From contig JASANH010001563.1 of NCBI GenBank assembly GCA_030248295.1, positions 248,001 to 312,000 on the forward strand: a DNA stretch of 64,000 bases, given 5' to 3'. Positions 10,639 to 23,900 of the stretch are shown here, one piece after another. The notes under the pieces are model-generated. The model was not told the DNA's origin. It made no database searches and saw only the letters and a list, made by a program, of their open reading frames with translations. The DNA comes from Mesodorylaimus sp. YZB2_4 (lineage: Eukaryota > Nematoda > Enoplea > Dorylaimida > Dorylaimidae). The translations under genes were made by a program, and so were the position numbers. Within the stretch, counting starts at the first letter, position 1; the number at the start of each line of letters is the position of its first letter.

Positions 10639-13554
10639 TTAGCATTTATTTTCCTCGTTGAGACCCATCGCCCACTCCGGCATGATCCGCAAATCGAGGA
10701 TAGCTTCTGTCCATGTATGAACACCGATGATGGTGACTAATATGCACAGTACATTCATCACAAAGCCGGCGATGACCTGTAAGAGAAGCGGTTTTCAGCC
10801 ATTCTGCAGACACGAAGGCAGGAAAATGTGAATTGCTGACCATGTCGACCAGCCTGATAAGTTGCGTCTCGTAGACGATGGCATTAGGAACCGTGGCCAC
10901 AGGCAACATAAAGGCGAACGAGGCTCCCAGCGTGGTCGGTACACCGAAATAGAGTGGATTGACACACAGGCTGCCGGCCTGAAACAAGCGCAATGCTTCC
11001 TGTCACATTCCTCTCTCCGTCACTCACCAAGTCAAAGACGATGGGCAAGAAGATGCTAGCCGTGGCTGAATTGCTGGCTACTTCTGTGAAGAAGGTGATC
11101 AGGACTAGGATGACAGTGACGATGACGAGCCTGCTGGTCCCTCGCAGGCTTTTCTCCAGCGTAAGGCGGATCCACGTAGACAGTCCGCTTTTCTAAACAT
11201 GAATCGGTACCTGCACTGATCGCAAGCCACGATAGGGTTCAATGTGGGAGTGTGACTACGTGGACTGCAGTATTTATACACGCCTTGTTATACTTACCTT
11301 CGACCCCTCGGCTAATGCGAATCCTCCTCCGAGTAGAATGATGATGCTCCACTACAACAAGTATCTAGGCAGGGCATGAAAATTACGACAATCAAGCTTA
11401 TTACCGGAAATCTGAAAACAGTTAACATGAGCAGATTTTTTGCAAAAGAAACTGTGCGATTTACTTTTGCATGTGAGACCACGAAATAAGACCTTTGCGC
11501 AATCGTGGTTTTGCATTTTTGTCTGAAAAGACGCAGGGTTAAAGTTTCTAGCTTGAATCGGAAGCATATAGAATCGTAACCTTTGCGCCAGCAAAAGAAA
11601 TCGGGTTTTTCATTGGGAAAGACGAAGAGAACGAACGAGATCAGCATGCCAGCGCAGGCGTCCGAAGAGTATCTGAAAACGAAAAGACTCCTACGAAGTC
11701 ACCGGGACAGGTCAAATAACTAACCCCGTTTTCAAGCGTAGCCACATATCCCAACCTGGAAAAATGACTGGGTCGCGCAGTACCCACAGCAGGATCAGCA
11801 CCAGAAGCCAGAAGATGATGGACTTCTCAGCAAAGCTAAAACTTATAGCGCTGTAGTTTAGAATCCTCTTATCTTCGAATCATGCGTGTTACCTCATGTC
11901 TCCCAAATCCTCGTACTGTTTGCGCAGCACTGCTCGGACTTGAGACACACTTCCTTTCTTCCCGCAACAGCATCCCACAAACAGGCTCCTGAAATGGGCA
12001 GTATGGCCAACACTGGCAGCACAATGGGTGCCGCTACCTGAATCCCATAAAGAAGATTACCAACCACGCCCAGCCAAGCGCCACGCAGAAGAGCATTGAT
12101 GGAGTGGCAGAGATAAACCACGATCCGAATGAGAGAGTAGTCTGATTCCTGAAATCGTCACCCTGATATAATTTACAGTTCTGCGCATGACTGCTTCTTA
12201 CCAGCTCACAGTCTGCAGCTGATTCATCAGCACCAGATTCGGCCCTGTGCCAGTCAATGTTGCTGTACCACCTAGACTGGCTCCGTAGGCAATGCTCAGC
12301 AAGGTGGCCTTGCAGAAGCCACGCATCTGCGGGCTTAATTGATCAAAGTCAGGAATGGGTGCTACGTTCTCGGCAACAATGATCGACAGGTTCTTTAACG
12401 GCTTGTGCTCCTCTTTCAAAACAGCATTGCTGGTGGTAGTTGGAGAAGGCGAGTTTCTTTTCACCACCGAGGAAGGGGTCCTGCGATAAAGATTTTGTGC
12501 ACGCAGCCACGAGAGTGCATTTACTGCTTACTCTTTTTCTTCATCATCCAAAGAAAGTTTCGGCTTCGGCTGCTCCAGATCTTTAGTTGATGGCGATGGC
12601 GACTTCGGCGAGACCTTAGGCTGGAAACAGGAAAGTCTGTTCTTATCTGTTTGCCCGATGAGGACATCTTACCGCCCCATCCTCTCTGCCACGAGCAGTC
12701 ACGGCCTCAGCGTCCTCCATCCCAGCGGTGTGAACCAGTGTGTCCAGTATGACAATGGCGATCGGCTTCATCATGGCAGTGGCCGCTGTGTTGCTCATCC
12801 TTAAACCCAAATATAAGGCTTATCTACTGGTTTGGATGCCCTCTACGGCACCTACCACATGGACAGGAATGCTGTCGTGCTCATAAAACCCAGCACCAAC
12901 CTGAAACGCGTGATCGGTAATGGCTGGCCTAGAAAATATGGACCGCCTCACCAGCGTGGTTCATCACCCATCCACAATAGTACCCGCAAGGCGATACGTT
13001 TGTGCAGATTAGACTCCTCCAAGGCTACAGCCATCATCAAGCCCGACATAAAGACGAAGTTGGTGTCCTACGGCATGCGCGCACGTAACTAGCAAGGCCA
13101 ACTTACTAGGTCACCTGAAACCACTGGCTCACCCTGAGGTACTGCTTGCACGTCTCGCTGGCACTCAGCACACCCAATAAAGGAAACAGAACGATCGGCA
13201 GGAAGGCACTGACTGGTAAGGGCGCTGCAAGAGGAATATGCGATTCATGCGAAGCTAAACCAGAAAACCAAAGCATACCAACTTCGGCCACCCAATAAGT
13301 AGCAGTAAGGATCATTACAAAGGCGCAACGGGATTCCTAAAACCAAGCATCAGAACTAGTGTGGTTTTTTCAAATATTTCACTCTTGTAAAGAGCCCGTG
13401 CAAGAGATCAGTCAAGTCGGTCACAACCACTTACGGTCCCCTCAATAATTGCTGGCAACGTCGATAGGACGATCGGCGCCAGAATAAGAATCAACGTTCG
13501 CCAGTAGGCTAGCATGTCCCGCAGGATTAACGCGAAAGGGTTTGCCTGGTTCAT
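10639..13554 (-). CDS. SLC13 Na+/di- or tricarboxylate (or sulfate) cotransporter
   Basis: Eighteen exons, complement of 10639..10776, 10841..10978, 11028..11192, 11298..11351, 11405..11411, 11465..11522, 11581..11672, 11725..11835, 11893..11988, 12038..12148, 12202..12480, 12532..12620, 12673..12799, 12856..12900, 12952..13067, 13133..13224, 13279..13336 and 13435..13554, sum to 1896 bases (631 residues), typical for the family. Diagnostic stretches are [10 protein letters not shown] (first SNT motif), [48 protein letters not shown] (second substrate-binding motif), [12 protein letters not shown] and a final helix. The loop at 12202-12620 is Ser/Pro/Lys-rich. The family imports citrate, succinate or sulfate with Na+ at the plasma membrane (INDY and NaDC proteins). 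Substrate is not predicted. Exon 11405..11411 is only 7 bases. Confidence 0.92.
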
Positions 13555-14223
13555 GTCGAAATGATCAACCGATCTACTTGATGCAAGGCAGAACACTAAA
13601 CTACTGTGCAAAGTGCGGACGGACACTGCGCTCTATGCTGCTTTACAGTAGGTACCTTTGGTCCTCTGCCACAGCATTCGCTCAGGTCGTGTGCCATGGG
13701 TTCGATGTGCAATCTATCAAAGGAGATGGCTGTAGCGAATTGAGAGCTCGCATTTGCCGCAACAAAACTCAAGCCAACTGATGACTGCTGCATCTTACGT
13801 GCCTACGGGGCACATTCTATTGCAGCCCCGTCTTCCCCCTGTGGCTGCACTAAAAAAATCTGAAGCGTAGGATATTTAGTGCGGCATTTCCTCAGGGGCG
13901 CTAGTTTCCTCGTACAGCTGGAATTTCTTGCTAAACCGTGTGTCATTCGAGGCTACCTTGCTGATATAGCAGTGTAAGCAGAGTCGGAGGCCACTTACCT
14001 ACAAACATCCCCTGTGTATGCAATCACTGCCTACCAGATGAACAAACAGAAGAACTATGGCACCTGCTTCAAGCAGTCTTATGTGCTCCAAAGTGTATTC
14101 GTTCGGCTTGTTTGATCGCCCGATGTAGCTAACAATCGGAGGCCTATATTTCATGGGCACCACATACCGCAACAAAACGCTAATCTACTGTCACAATTAC
14201 ACGTACAGGATCACAGAACCATA
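13555..14223. other. Intergenic, SLC13 5' side to REEP 3' side
   Basis: About 670 bases between two minus-strand genes. It should hold the SLC13 promoter and 5' UTR and the REEP 3' UTR. An in-frame methionine upstream of the SLC13 start (near 13626) makes the N-terminus uncertain. Nothing else was recognised. Confidence 0.4.
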
Positions 14224-14942
14224 TCAATCGCGTGGTTCAGTGGGTGTCTCCGGAGGTGCACCCTCGATCACCTTTTGCTTCTTGTCTTGCGCCTCGTCCA
14301 TTTTCGTCTGACCCTGCAACACGCGTGATATCACATGGACCCGTGTGACCATCGGTCCCTGCCCCTACCTCAACTCGATCGCCTTCGATGAATGGCCAGA
14401 TGCGAGCGAAGGCGGGCGCGGCCAGATTGGTGTAGATGCGTTCCGCCAAACGGAACCAGGGCAGGTAGAGTGCCAAGAAGCTGATACATTTCAGTAGCCA
14501 GTACAGCGGCCACGACCCGATCAGGGCATCGACCAGGGTCAGCAGCCCGAACACGCTCCAGTAGGACAGCCATTGCGCGCTCGAGTGAATGTCCGCTGTC
14601 TGCAGGGCCTTGACTGAAAGGGGGCACGACAGTAGTGCTGACACGACTGCGCGCTTGCACTCCTGCAGTACTTACACGATGCCAGGACGGGGTAGACCAC
14701 CCCCACACTGTTGCACACCAGCTGTGCCCTCTCGCCCACAATCAGATACAACGAGACCACGGTGGCCAGGGCGTAGGCCACGTGCTCGCGGCTAACGCTA
14801 CTTGCTTTCTCCACTTTGGCCAGCACTTTGGGCACCAAGCGGTCCTCCCTGAAAACCGACGGGCATTTACCCATATTTCTCGTCCCACAAGCACTTACTG
14901 TTTGAGAAAGGCCCTGAATTCTTCCTGCATGGACGACTTCAT
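14224..14942 (-). CDS. REEP5: REEP5/6-type ER-shaping protein (TB2/DP1/HVA22 family)
   Basis: Four exons, complement of 14224..14313, 14369..14613, 14676..14848 and 14899..14942, join in frame to 183 residues (human REEP5 has 189). The start MKSSMQEEFRAFL is followed by an amphipathic region, a first hairpin (ALATVVSLYLIVGERAQLV, then YPVLASFKALQ), the family hallmark AQWLSYWSVFGLL, and a second hairpin ending LPWFRLAERIYTNLAAPAF. The C-terminal tail is charged. These reticulon-like hairpin proteins curve tubular ER membranes. The TB2/DP1 core is well matched. The choice between the REEP5 and REEP6 branch is by length only. Confidence 0.9.
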
Positions 14943-15400
14943 TCCGATCACCTTCCAGCCCAGCAGCTGCCTTACTGGCGCGCCGACGTACCGCTACCAA
15001 AGGCAGTAAAATCCAACTTCATTATTCGCCAATTCAGTCTCTGCAGCTGTCCCTACACTGCACTCGTGTTTGCATTGGCCGACCTTCGTCCCCGCCAGTC
15101 CCCCAAACGCCATTAGCACACGATTGGAAATTGTAATGGGGTTTACTATAACAATCCCTCCATTGCCAGAGTCATACTAATCGAAACTCGAGCACAAGTA
15201 CACGACCAAAACACAGGGGCGCAAATAGTCTACAGCATCAAAACACCGCTACCTATACATTTTTAGGCGCACCTAGTTCTTCAATTCAAGAAAGTGAAAA
15301 TTCAAATCAAATCAGAGACCCCCTACCCATTATAACGTTATATGAAAATCTCTTGATCACTGGCAGTGACCAGCCCGTTTCGCATTCCACACGCTGATCA

Positions 15401-17308
15401 TCAGTTCTTGGTCATCAGCTTCAGATATTCCAAAGCGTTGTGGGCGGCCGCCTGCTGAGCATCCTCTTTTGTACTTCCGCGCCCGAAACAAACGGCCACT
15501 GGCATCGTATTCAGTTGCACCAAACATTGGTAATCCCCTAGAAACAACAAAAGCAAGTTGTACACCCTCCAACTCCACGACACAGCTCTCAGCAACTATA
15601 TTCGAGGCTCTCTCCCAAGCGACTGACCAATTGAGTTCCTCGTATCGCTAGGCAGGAACGCGACCTCGAAGTGGCACACTTGGGCCACTCTTCGCAGAAG
15701 TTGCGCGTGGTCATGCGTTGCTGTAGCAGGCAATGCCCGTAAGGCCTCCAAACAATCTTTCGAGTGCGTTTCGCTTTTCAAATTATTAAAAAATGAATCG
15801 ATGCGCATCTGCTCTTCGAGAGTGATCGGTTTAATTTTGTGGCCCAAAGTGGACATTGCCCGAACGAAGTTCTAGAATTCAGAGGAAGAATCAATAAGAA
15901 TTGCCTACCTTTGGTAGAAGGTCGTGGCAAGGGATAATACTCTGGCTCCCAGTTCTCATCTTCACCGATCTGTCGCAGTATGAACATGTGTTTCTCACTC
16001 GCCGCTTCCTTGTTCAAATCCAATTTCGACAGCATTTTCAAACCTTGTTTCTCGTCGGCAGCTGTGTGTAACACGATTGCGTTTGGCTCCAACATGTTCA
16101 AATTGGAAAAATGCTCGTCCAGTTCGGGGAAGGGTTGCTGAACTACCGCCTCGGCGCCACCAGTCTGCAGGAAAGGACGATCCACTTACAACCAACACAA
16201 ACACACCCCAATTCCTGGGAAGGGAGCAGGCACCCTCGCCACGACGCCCAGACACAGATTCTCCACTCTAGAACCTTACCTCAGCCAATTCGTCCTCTTC
16301 AGCAACTCCGATATTCTCGCGCTGCGCCTCCGGCGCCACTGTATCCAAGAATTTCAACATCTTCTCAGCCGCTTCCCGTTTTGCGATTTTCTTGCTTCGC
16401 CCAGTGCCTAGAATGAAGCAGACAGCTCCTTCATTTATATGCACTCGACGTACGAAGACAATAAATTACCTTCAGCCGTGAATTTACCCAGCATAACCTG
16501 AATGACAAATACACGCTCGTGCGGTTGCCCATCTTCGCGTATTATCTCATAAGCCGGCGCTGCCCATTTCTTACGCTGGCACATCTCTTGCAGTCGGCCG
16601 ACCGGATTTCCTGGTCCACCTTCACCGCCATCGTCACTCGTCACTGAGATGCTGGAGCTCACAGCCGGCGCAGGAGTTTCTTCTCCGCCCGACAAACGTG
16701 AAGTGCCCCCACCGACTATTGGGTCCGCCAATGATCTACTGAAAAGGTCAGAACTTGTGCGTCGGTTATGAGAACTCTAAAGGCTGACCAGCTGGCAGGG
16801 CAGAACTAAACCAAAAAACACCTAACGCTCACATAGTCTCGGCCGCTTCTTCCGGGGTTTCACCCAATCCAAAGTCTTTGTGACGGCCGACAGTTATTAT
16901 GCGTTCCAAGACATTTTTGGCCGCCAAATGCTTGGCTGTTTTCTTGCTCTTTCCTTGGCCAACCGCTGACAAGTCTTGCACGGTGACACGATACATAAAC
17001 GTCGGCTCGTGCACCTAGAAAGAATAAAATGTTCCAAAGCCGTGCTGCAGCAGCTCATTGTCAGTTCGCGGCATGTCATGCAGCGCATTTCCTTTAAAAA
17101 GCCTATTCCCGCAATTTACCTGGCCCTCCGTCGATAGCAACTCATATTCTGGTTTAATATTTCTTCGTGTACACATTTCTTGTAAATAGCTGATTGGTGT
17201 TTTCTGAACATTTGAACGTTCCAAAACGTAGTTTCCGGTGTCATCTTGCGATAAAATAGAATCTTCTTCCGTCAACACAGCACCTCCACCAAATCCACCC
17301 GAAGCCAT
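15401..17308 (-). CDS. TARBP2/PRKRA/Loquacious-like double-stranded RNA-binding protein
   Basis: Seven exons, complement of 15401..15537, 15628..15871, 15909..16164, 16280..16407, 16470..16738, 16833..17014 and 17120..17308. dsRBD1 runs from TPISYLQEMC to GKSKKTAKHLAAKNVLERI. dsRBD2 runs from NPVGRLQEMC to GTGRSKKIAKREAAEKMLKFL. The third, protein-binding dsRBD is FEVAFLPS...YQCLVQLNTM...STKEDAQQAAAHNALEYLKLM. This three-domain order is that of the Dicer and Argonaute loading partners TRBP, PACT and Loquacious, so a role in small-RNA biogenesis is expected. Six joins are in phase. The join 15909/15871 is off by one base and its intron is only 37 bases, so there is an assembly indel, a non-standard splice, or read-through to a different short C-terminus. 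It is divergent from SF3B1. Confidence 0.88.
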
Positions 17309-17915
17309 TTTTGCGCATGCAGCAGGTGTTTTATTCTAAAACATGAAGGCACCTCACTAAGAAAGGGTACGAACGTCAAGAAGTCGGCAATAAAATTTAA
17401 CCTGAAGCTCCAATATCCTTGCCGTTAAATTTCGTTACTCGCAATCGCGTAGAGTCGACGAAACGTGTACTACAAAATTTCATGTAAGCAAATAATTTGC
17501 GCGACTGTTTTTAAGCTGGTAAAATTAAGTTTAAGATTAAATTACGGTAATTATAATCGATATTTTTAATGCTAAATAAAAGTTGACAGAAGCCAGATAA
17601 ACTAAAATAACGTGCTTTTCGAGTGTTTCTGAACGTCTATGAGTTTCGAAACTTCCACCTCGATTTTTTTCGAAGCCCGAAGTTTATTCTACTATGGTTT
17701 TCGGTACGAGACCATTATCTGCTTATATCAAGTGAAACCGCGCTGCTGTGTGCGCCGCAGACGTCGATGCATCGATATTCTCCTTCGATTTCCGATTCCG
17801 GTTTCGATCCAGATATCGGAGAAACTGACTTTCCCAGGCTAAGAAAAACTTCGTGTTTATACAGATTCATAAGAGATTTGGTTTTACATAGAGCTGACAA
17901 CGAACTCGAATAAAA
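17309..17915. promoter_or_regulatory. Shared upstream region of the Loquacious-like gene and SF3B1
   Basis: The 607 bases between two divergent start codons must hold both promoters. A splice-acceptor-like sequence ending at 17336 on the minus strand lies 27 bases before the dsRNA-binding protein's ATG. The region is AT-rich with no TATA-like element clearly placed. Small open frames are present but look random. Confidence 0.5.
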
Positions 17916-20900
17916 ATGTCGGGACCAGCAAGGACTCGAGAAGGTAAGCATGACATTTGTGAGAGTACTTATCGTTAGAGCAGGTACGTAAAGGTACGAA
18001 AAATTTCACAGCAGTTCGTTAGCATAGAGAGAGAGAAAAAACCCGTGTTTTTCCTAAACTCTGAGCTCTAATTTTATCAGGGGTACGTTTTGATGTCTAA
18101 AAAATGTATCATGTGTACGGTAGTTCTCGAAACATCTGAACGAGCTATTGTGTTTCGTTTAGAAATCGAGGCTCAGGTTACGGATATTCAATCTCGGAAG
18201 AAACCCAGGCCAGATCAGCCTCCGGACAGTCGGGCCGCTTTCGGTGCTGCTGGAGAGTACGATCAAGACGTATACAGTGGTTCAGTGGTCAGCCGTGACG
18301 ATAATTACTTCACTTCCTTGCCGAATGATCGCGAAAACGATGTAAGTACGGTACCCAATAGGTCGTGTTTTTGTCATTGATCTCTTGCCTTGACCCTGGA
18401 ACTACTTAAATGTTCTTATGTCCGGAAGCTATACTGTACTACACCTACACACGTAATCGTACAAGGTCTGCATCTGTTCAATTCTAAACTCTAGAATTCT
18501 TTTATGTATGTTGGTTTTTTATCTGTCGGGCCTGGAGAATGTATAGGTGCTCCCCAAACTACTACTCCCCAATCGCTAACCGCGGGATGCAGTCATGATC
18601 AGTGGGGTGCCAAAGTCAAGGTCCTGCCCTCTCTTTCCTGACTGACTGACTGATTGACTGACTTGACTTTTCCAAAAAGACTTGGCAGCCCATCCAAAGT
18701 TCCACTGACATTGTCCTAAGAAGTGTGGTGATTTGGTTTAGGAAGAGGAAGAAGACGACGAAACGGCTATTCCAGTTGGTGTCGGTGCAAAAGTTACAGG
18801 TACTCGCTTAATGACAAAATTGCCGGAATATTTTGTACGAGAAGCTGCTAAAACGGACAAGGTAAACTATTTTTCTTTAAGATTTTTGCAGCTGTATTGA
18901 ATTTCTTGGTGTATGTAGGATGTGGACGTATTCGCTGACACTCGCCGTCGGACAATCGTTGAGCGAGAAGACGAGTATCATCAACGAAGGCAACAGTTGC
19001 GTATTTCTCCAGAACGTCGGGATCCCTTTGTTGACGGTAAGGTGGGGTATTTTTCGTTTTGGGTTGAAGAAGTAAGTGGCAATGAGGATTTAGGACCCGT
19101 TCCTAGTGAGACTTGGCTGTGTTGGGGCGCAATATGCATAGCGTTTGTTGATCACTTCTCGAATACAACGGCGCTTGTTTTCCCGAAGGTCCACGCGCTA
19201 TGCACTGTTCATTGGAGGAGAGCGGCTGATGCAAAAATTCGGAGGAATGCGCCGTTTTCTGATCATCCGCTATGACAGGTAGATGCCACTGAAGACGACA
19301 CTATCAATGGTAGCCTCTGTCCCATTGGGTTATCGTGACAGTATAAGTTGACACGGGTGGTATCCCGGCCAAAAATTTCGAACTACTTATGGGGTTGAGT
19401 TTGGACTAAAAGCTACTAATGATCACAAAGTGTGATTATAGCTTCGTGTGCTCGAATGACAGTTGTGAACCATTAGCGACAACGATCGTCGAACGAATGA
19501 CAGGTGCAAAACAGGGAGTATACTGGCAGGCGCCCACAGCGTGTGTTTAAGCAGGACAATGATGTTGTTTTCAACTGTTGTAGTTGAATTACTGCTTCGT
19601 GGGGTTAACACATGGCCTTGGTTTTGTTTGTAGTGGAGAAAACCCCCGACGTTTCGTCGCGAACGTACGGCCAAATCATGCGGGAGAAAATGATTATGGA
19701 AGAAAAAGTAAGATTTGTTCTCGTATGCTGAATTTTGAATGACTCTTAACGCATGCCACCTTTGCAGGCCGCCGTAATGCGCGAAATGAAAGAAAAAGCC
19801 AAAAGCGGCGAATTAAAAGTGGTCAATGCGGACGCAGGCAAACAGCCACCAGCCAAACGGCGTCGTTGGGATGTAGAGACTCCGAAAAACGAGCCGCCAG
19901 CCACGCCAACGTTGATGGAAACTCAGCCGACGGCCGCGCCGCCCAGCAGTGGCCCTAGGAAGCGATTGGGATGGGATACTGCAGAGGTAAACTTGGGGCT
20001 GAAACTTTCGAGTACCACCGAGGGGGGGGCTGCGTTTAGGAAATGATGTACGCATAGTTCACCTGAAATATGTCTTTTGACGAGGATTTCGTTCCTGATT
20101 AACCCCCGCAGAATTGTATTGTTTCAGATTTATTGCGGGGGAATCACCTGTTTTGTTTTAGGCTCCAACACCAGCAGTGCAACGTTGGGATGAGACACCT
20201 GTGCATATAGCCAAAGGATCGGAAACGCCAGGTGCTGCGACTGGAAGTCGTATGTGGGATGCGACCCCCGGAGCGGCTACACCAGGCTTGAGCTCAGCTA
20301 CACCGAGACGAAATAGATGGGATGAAACGCCTAGAGGTAAGTGACGCATCTGGTGAAAAGAGTGGTTGGTACGAATAGATCGCTGATTTTAGATACTCCC
20401 GGACACGTGACACCCGGAGGAGCTACGCCAGGCTGGGGTGAGACTCCACACGCGGATCGCAGTGGTGATGCGGATTTGAAAGTACAAGAAACGCCTGGAG
20501 CATCGAAACGGCGAAGTCGATGGGACTTAACACCAGCGCAGACCCCTCAAGGTGGATCTGGCGGGATCGGTTCGTTCACGCCTTCAGGAACGCCTGCTAT
20601 GGGAGGTTTTACTCCGTCCGGGGCCACACCTAGTATGATGACGCCAAGCGGTGCAACTCCAATTGGTCCGAAAGCTATGGCCATGGCGACCCCGACGCCT
20701 GGTCAACTGTTCGCTGCGATGACTCCAGACCAGTTGCAAGCGTATCGATGGGAGAAGGAAATCGATGATCGTAATCGCCCGTTCACTGATGAAGAACTGG
20801 ATGCGTTGTTTCCACCTGGATATAAGGTCAGTCTGACTCAGTGATGGCGAGACCAGAAGACTGATGGCTTGTTCTTTCAGGTTCTGCCTCCTCCGTCAGG

Positions 20901-23900
20901 CTACATACCAATCCGAACGCCAGCGCGAAAGCTGACTGCTACTCCTACGCCAATGGCTGGTCTCATGTCCGGATTCATGATGCAAGCTACGCCAGAGCGC
21001 GGCGGCCTGGGAGATAAGGGCATGATCATGGACACGCAGCCGAAGGATCAGAATTTGCCTCCCTTGAAGCCAGAGGATATTCAATATTTTGATAAGCTGC
21101 TGGTCGATGTGGACGAGAGCCTATTGTCGCCAGAAGAGGCTAAGGAGCGAGAAATTATGACGCTATTGCTGAAAATTAAGAACGGAACTCCGCCTATGCG
21201 GAAGGTACGACACATCCTTTCTTCCTGATGGGCTCGCTGTTTCAGTTTGTTGACTCTTTTTTTAGTCGGCGCTTCGGAAGATCACAGAAAAGGCTCGTCA
21301 GTTTGGAGCTGGCGCATTGTTCAACCAGATATTGCCTCTGCTTATGTCGCCGAGTTTAGAGGATCAAGAACGCCACTTGTTGGTCAAGGTCATTGATCGT
21401 ATATTGTACAAGCTGGACGATTTGGTCCGTCCTTATGTGCACAAGGTGAGGAAGAAATATGTTCTGAATGAGCGGATCGCAGCGTAGATGTCATCATAGG
21501 AAGGCTAGCTGGTACCGCTGTAGGGGATAATCGTGGCAGAGCGTCCTTGTGTACGTGGAGCGTATGGGTCAATCATAACTTCGCGAAGGAAGGATGCTAA
21601 ATCATAGTGAAAACTATGGTGGAGCAGAACAGTTGTCGACTGTTTTCTGCCGTGCATATTGTTCTCCGACAGACCTCCTCGTATATAATCTATCGTTTAT
21701 TTCTCATGTCAGATTCTCGTCGTCATTGAGCCGTTGTTGATCGATGAAGATTATTACGCTCGTGTAGAGGGACGAGAGATCATTAGTAATTTGGCGAAAG
21801 CCGCCGGTTTGGCCACTATGATTTCGACCATGCGCCCGGATATCGACAATATTGACGAATATGTGCGCAACACGACGGCTCGTGCGTTCGCCGTTGTGGC
21901 ATCTGCTCTAGGTATTCCAGCCCTTCTGCCGTTCTTGAAAGCCGTCTGTAAAAGCAAAAAGTCGTGGCAAGCTCGTCATACTGGCATTAAGATCGTACAG
22001 CAGATAGCCATCCTGATGGGATGCGCTATTTTGCCTCATTTGAAAAGCTTGGTAGAAATTATTGAAGGAGGTGAGTCTGTGAATCAGTGATTTTGCTGGT
22101 GCGTTTTGAAAAATTTTGTCTTTCGTCTAGGTCTCGTCGATGAGCAACAGAAGGTTCGTACGATAACCGCTTTGGCCATCGCCGCCTTGGCTGAAGCAGC
22201 GACTCCGTATGGTATCGAATCGTTCGATTCGGTCTTGAAGCCATTGTGGAAGGGTATCAGGACGCATCGCGGAAAGGTAAGTGGCTTATTGTGTAGAATA
22301 GGTCTAATCGGGTAAATAGTGTTGGATGTTATGTTTAGGGTTTGGCGGCGTTCCTGAAAGCTATTGGTTATTTGATCCCCCTAATGGACGCTGAATATGC
22401 CAACTACTACACCAGGGAAGTCATGCTGATTCTGATTCGAGAATTCGCATCGCCAGATGAGGAGATGAAGAAGATCGTCTTGAAGGTTAGCTGATTTGTA
22501 TACAGTGACAGTGCTCTTGTCGGGTTTAATTCATACATTTTCTATTTCAGGTAGTAAAACAGTGTTGCGGCACGGATGGTGTCGAAGCTCAGTATATTAA
22601 AGAAGAAATCTTACCGCATTTTTTCAAACATTTTTGGAATCACCGCATGGCTTTGGATCGTCGTAACTACCGTCAGGTAAGGAAAAACCATGGTGTGCAT
22701 TTTTACTTTGTGCGTTCAAACAGGGAAATTAGTCTTTCAGCTTGTGGATACGACAGAAGAAATCGCGAATAAGGTTGGCGCCGCCGAAATAATAACTCGT
22801 GTTGTGGACGATTTGAAAGACGAAAACGAACAGTACAGGAAAATGGTCATGGAAACTATTGAACGTATTTTATCGAATTTGGGCGCGGGTGATATCGATT
22901 CGCGTTTGGAAGAGCAGTTGATCGACGGCATCTTGTACGCATTTCAAGAGCAGACTATGGAGGTGAGCGGCTAGGATGCGGTTGTCTGGACTCTAGGGGA
23001 AGCATATGATGATATGAAACGCATGACTTGTGAATGCAAGTAGTCATAGTTACACTGACGCATCCCCGAGTCTAGTAGGCGTCCGTGGGTGTAAGGTCAT
23101 GAAATACATGTGATTGATTTTAGGATGTGGTCATGCTCAATGGATTCGGCGTAGTCTGCAATACGCTTGGAAAACGTGTCAAGCCATATTTGCCGCAGAT
23201 TTGTGGTACGATTTTGTGGCGTTTAAACAATAAAGCGGCCAAAGTGCGTCAGCAGGCGGCCGATTTGATCGCTCGAATTGCACCAGTTATGAAAATTTGT
23301 CAGGAGGTACGGAAGATGGATTTTGATAAGGTGATGTATATCTGTTGCGCACCTTTTTCAGGAAAAACTAATGGGCCATTTGGGTGTCGTATTGTACGAG
23401 TATTTGGGCGAAGAGTATCCAGAAGTGCTCGGATCGATCTTGGGAGCACTGAAGGGCATCGTGAACGTGATCGGTATGACCAAGATGACCCCACCCATCA
23501 AAGACTTGTTGCCGCGGTTGACGCCGATTTTAAAGAACAGGTATGCTCTCTTTAATGCTCTTAGAGTTTGCCCGCTGATCTTTGCTTCTGTTATAGACAT
23601 GAAAAGGTACAGGAGAATTGTATCGATTTGGTTGGTCGTATTGCTGACCGAGGAAGTGAGTACGTATCGGCTCGTGAATGGATGCGTATTTGCTTCGAAC
23701 TTTTGGAGTTACTGAAGGCGCACAAAAAGGCTATTCGTCGTGCGGCTGTAAACACGTTCGGATACATCGCCAAGGCCATAGGGTAAGTGGGCATTGATCT
23801 CGTTTCGTCGGCAGTTTTAGAAGTACAATGTTTTCAGACCACACGACGTGTTGGCCACTCTGTTGAACAATCTGAAAGTGCAAGAGCGTCAGAATCGCGT

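Noticed and set aside
18640-18665. TGAC tandem repeat in SF3B1 intron 2
   Set aside because: A short simple microsatellite with no further signal.
21630-21665. Hairpin in SF3B1 intron 10
   Set aside because: A good stem but no second hairpin with clear H and ACA boxes, so not called an H/ACA snoRNA.
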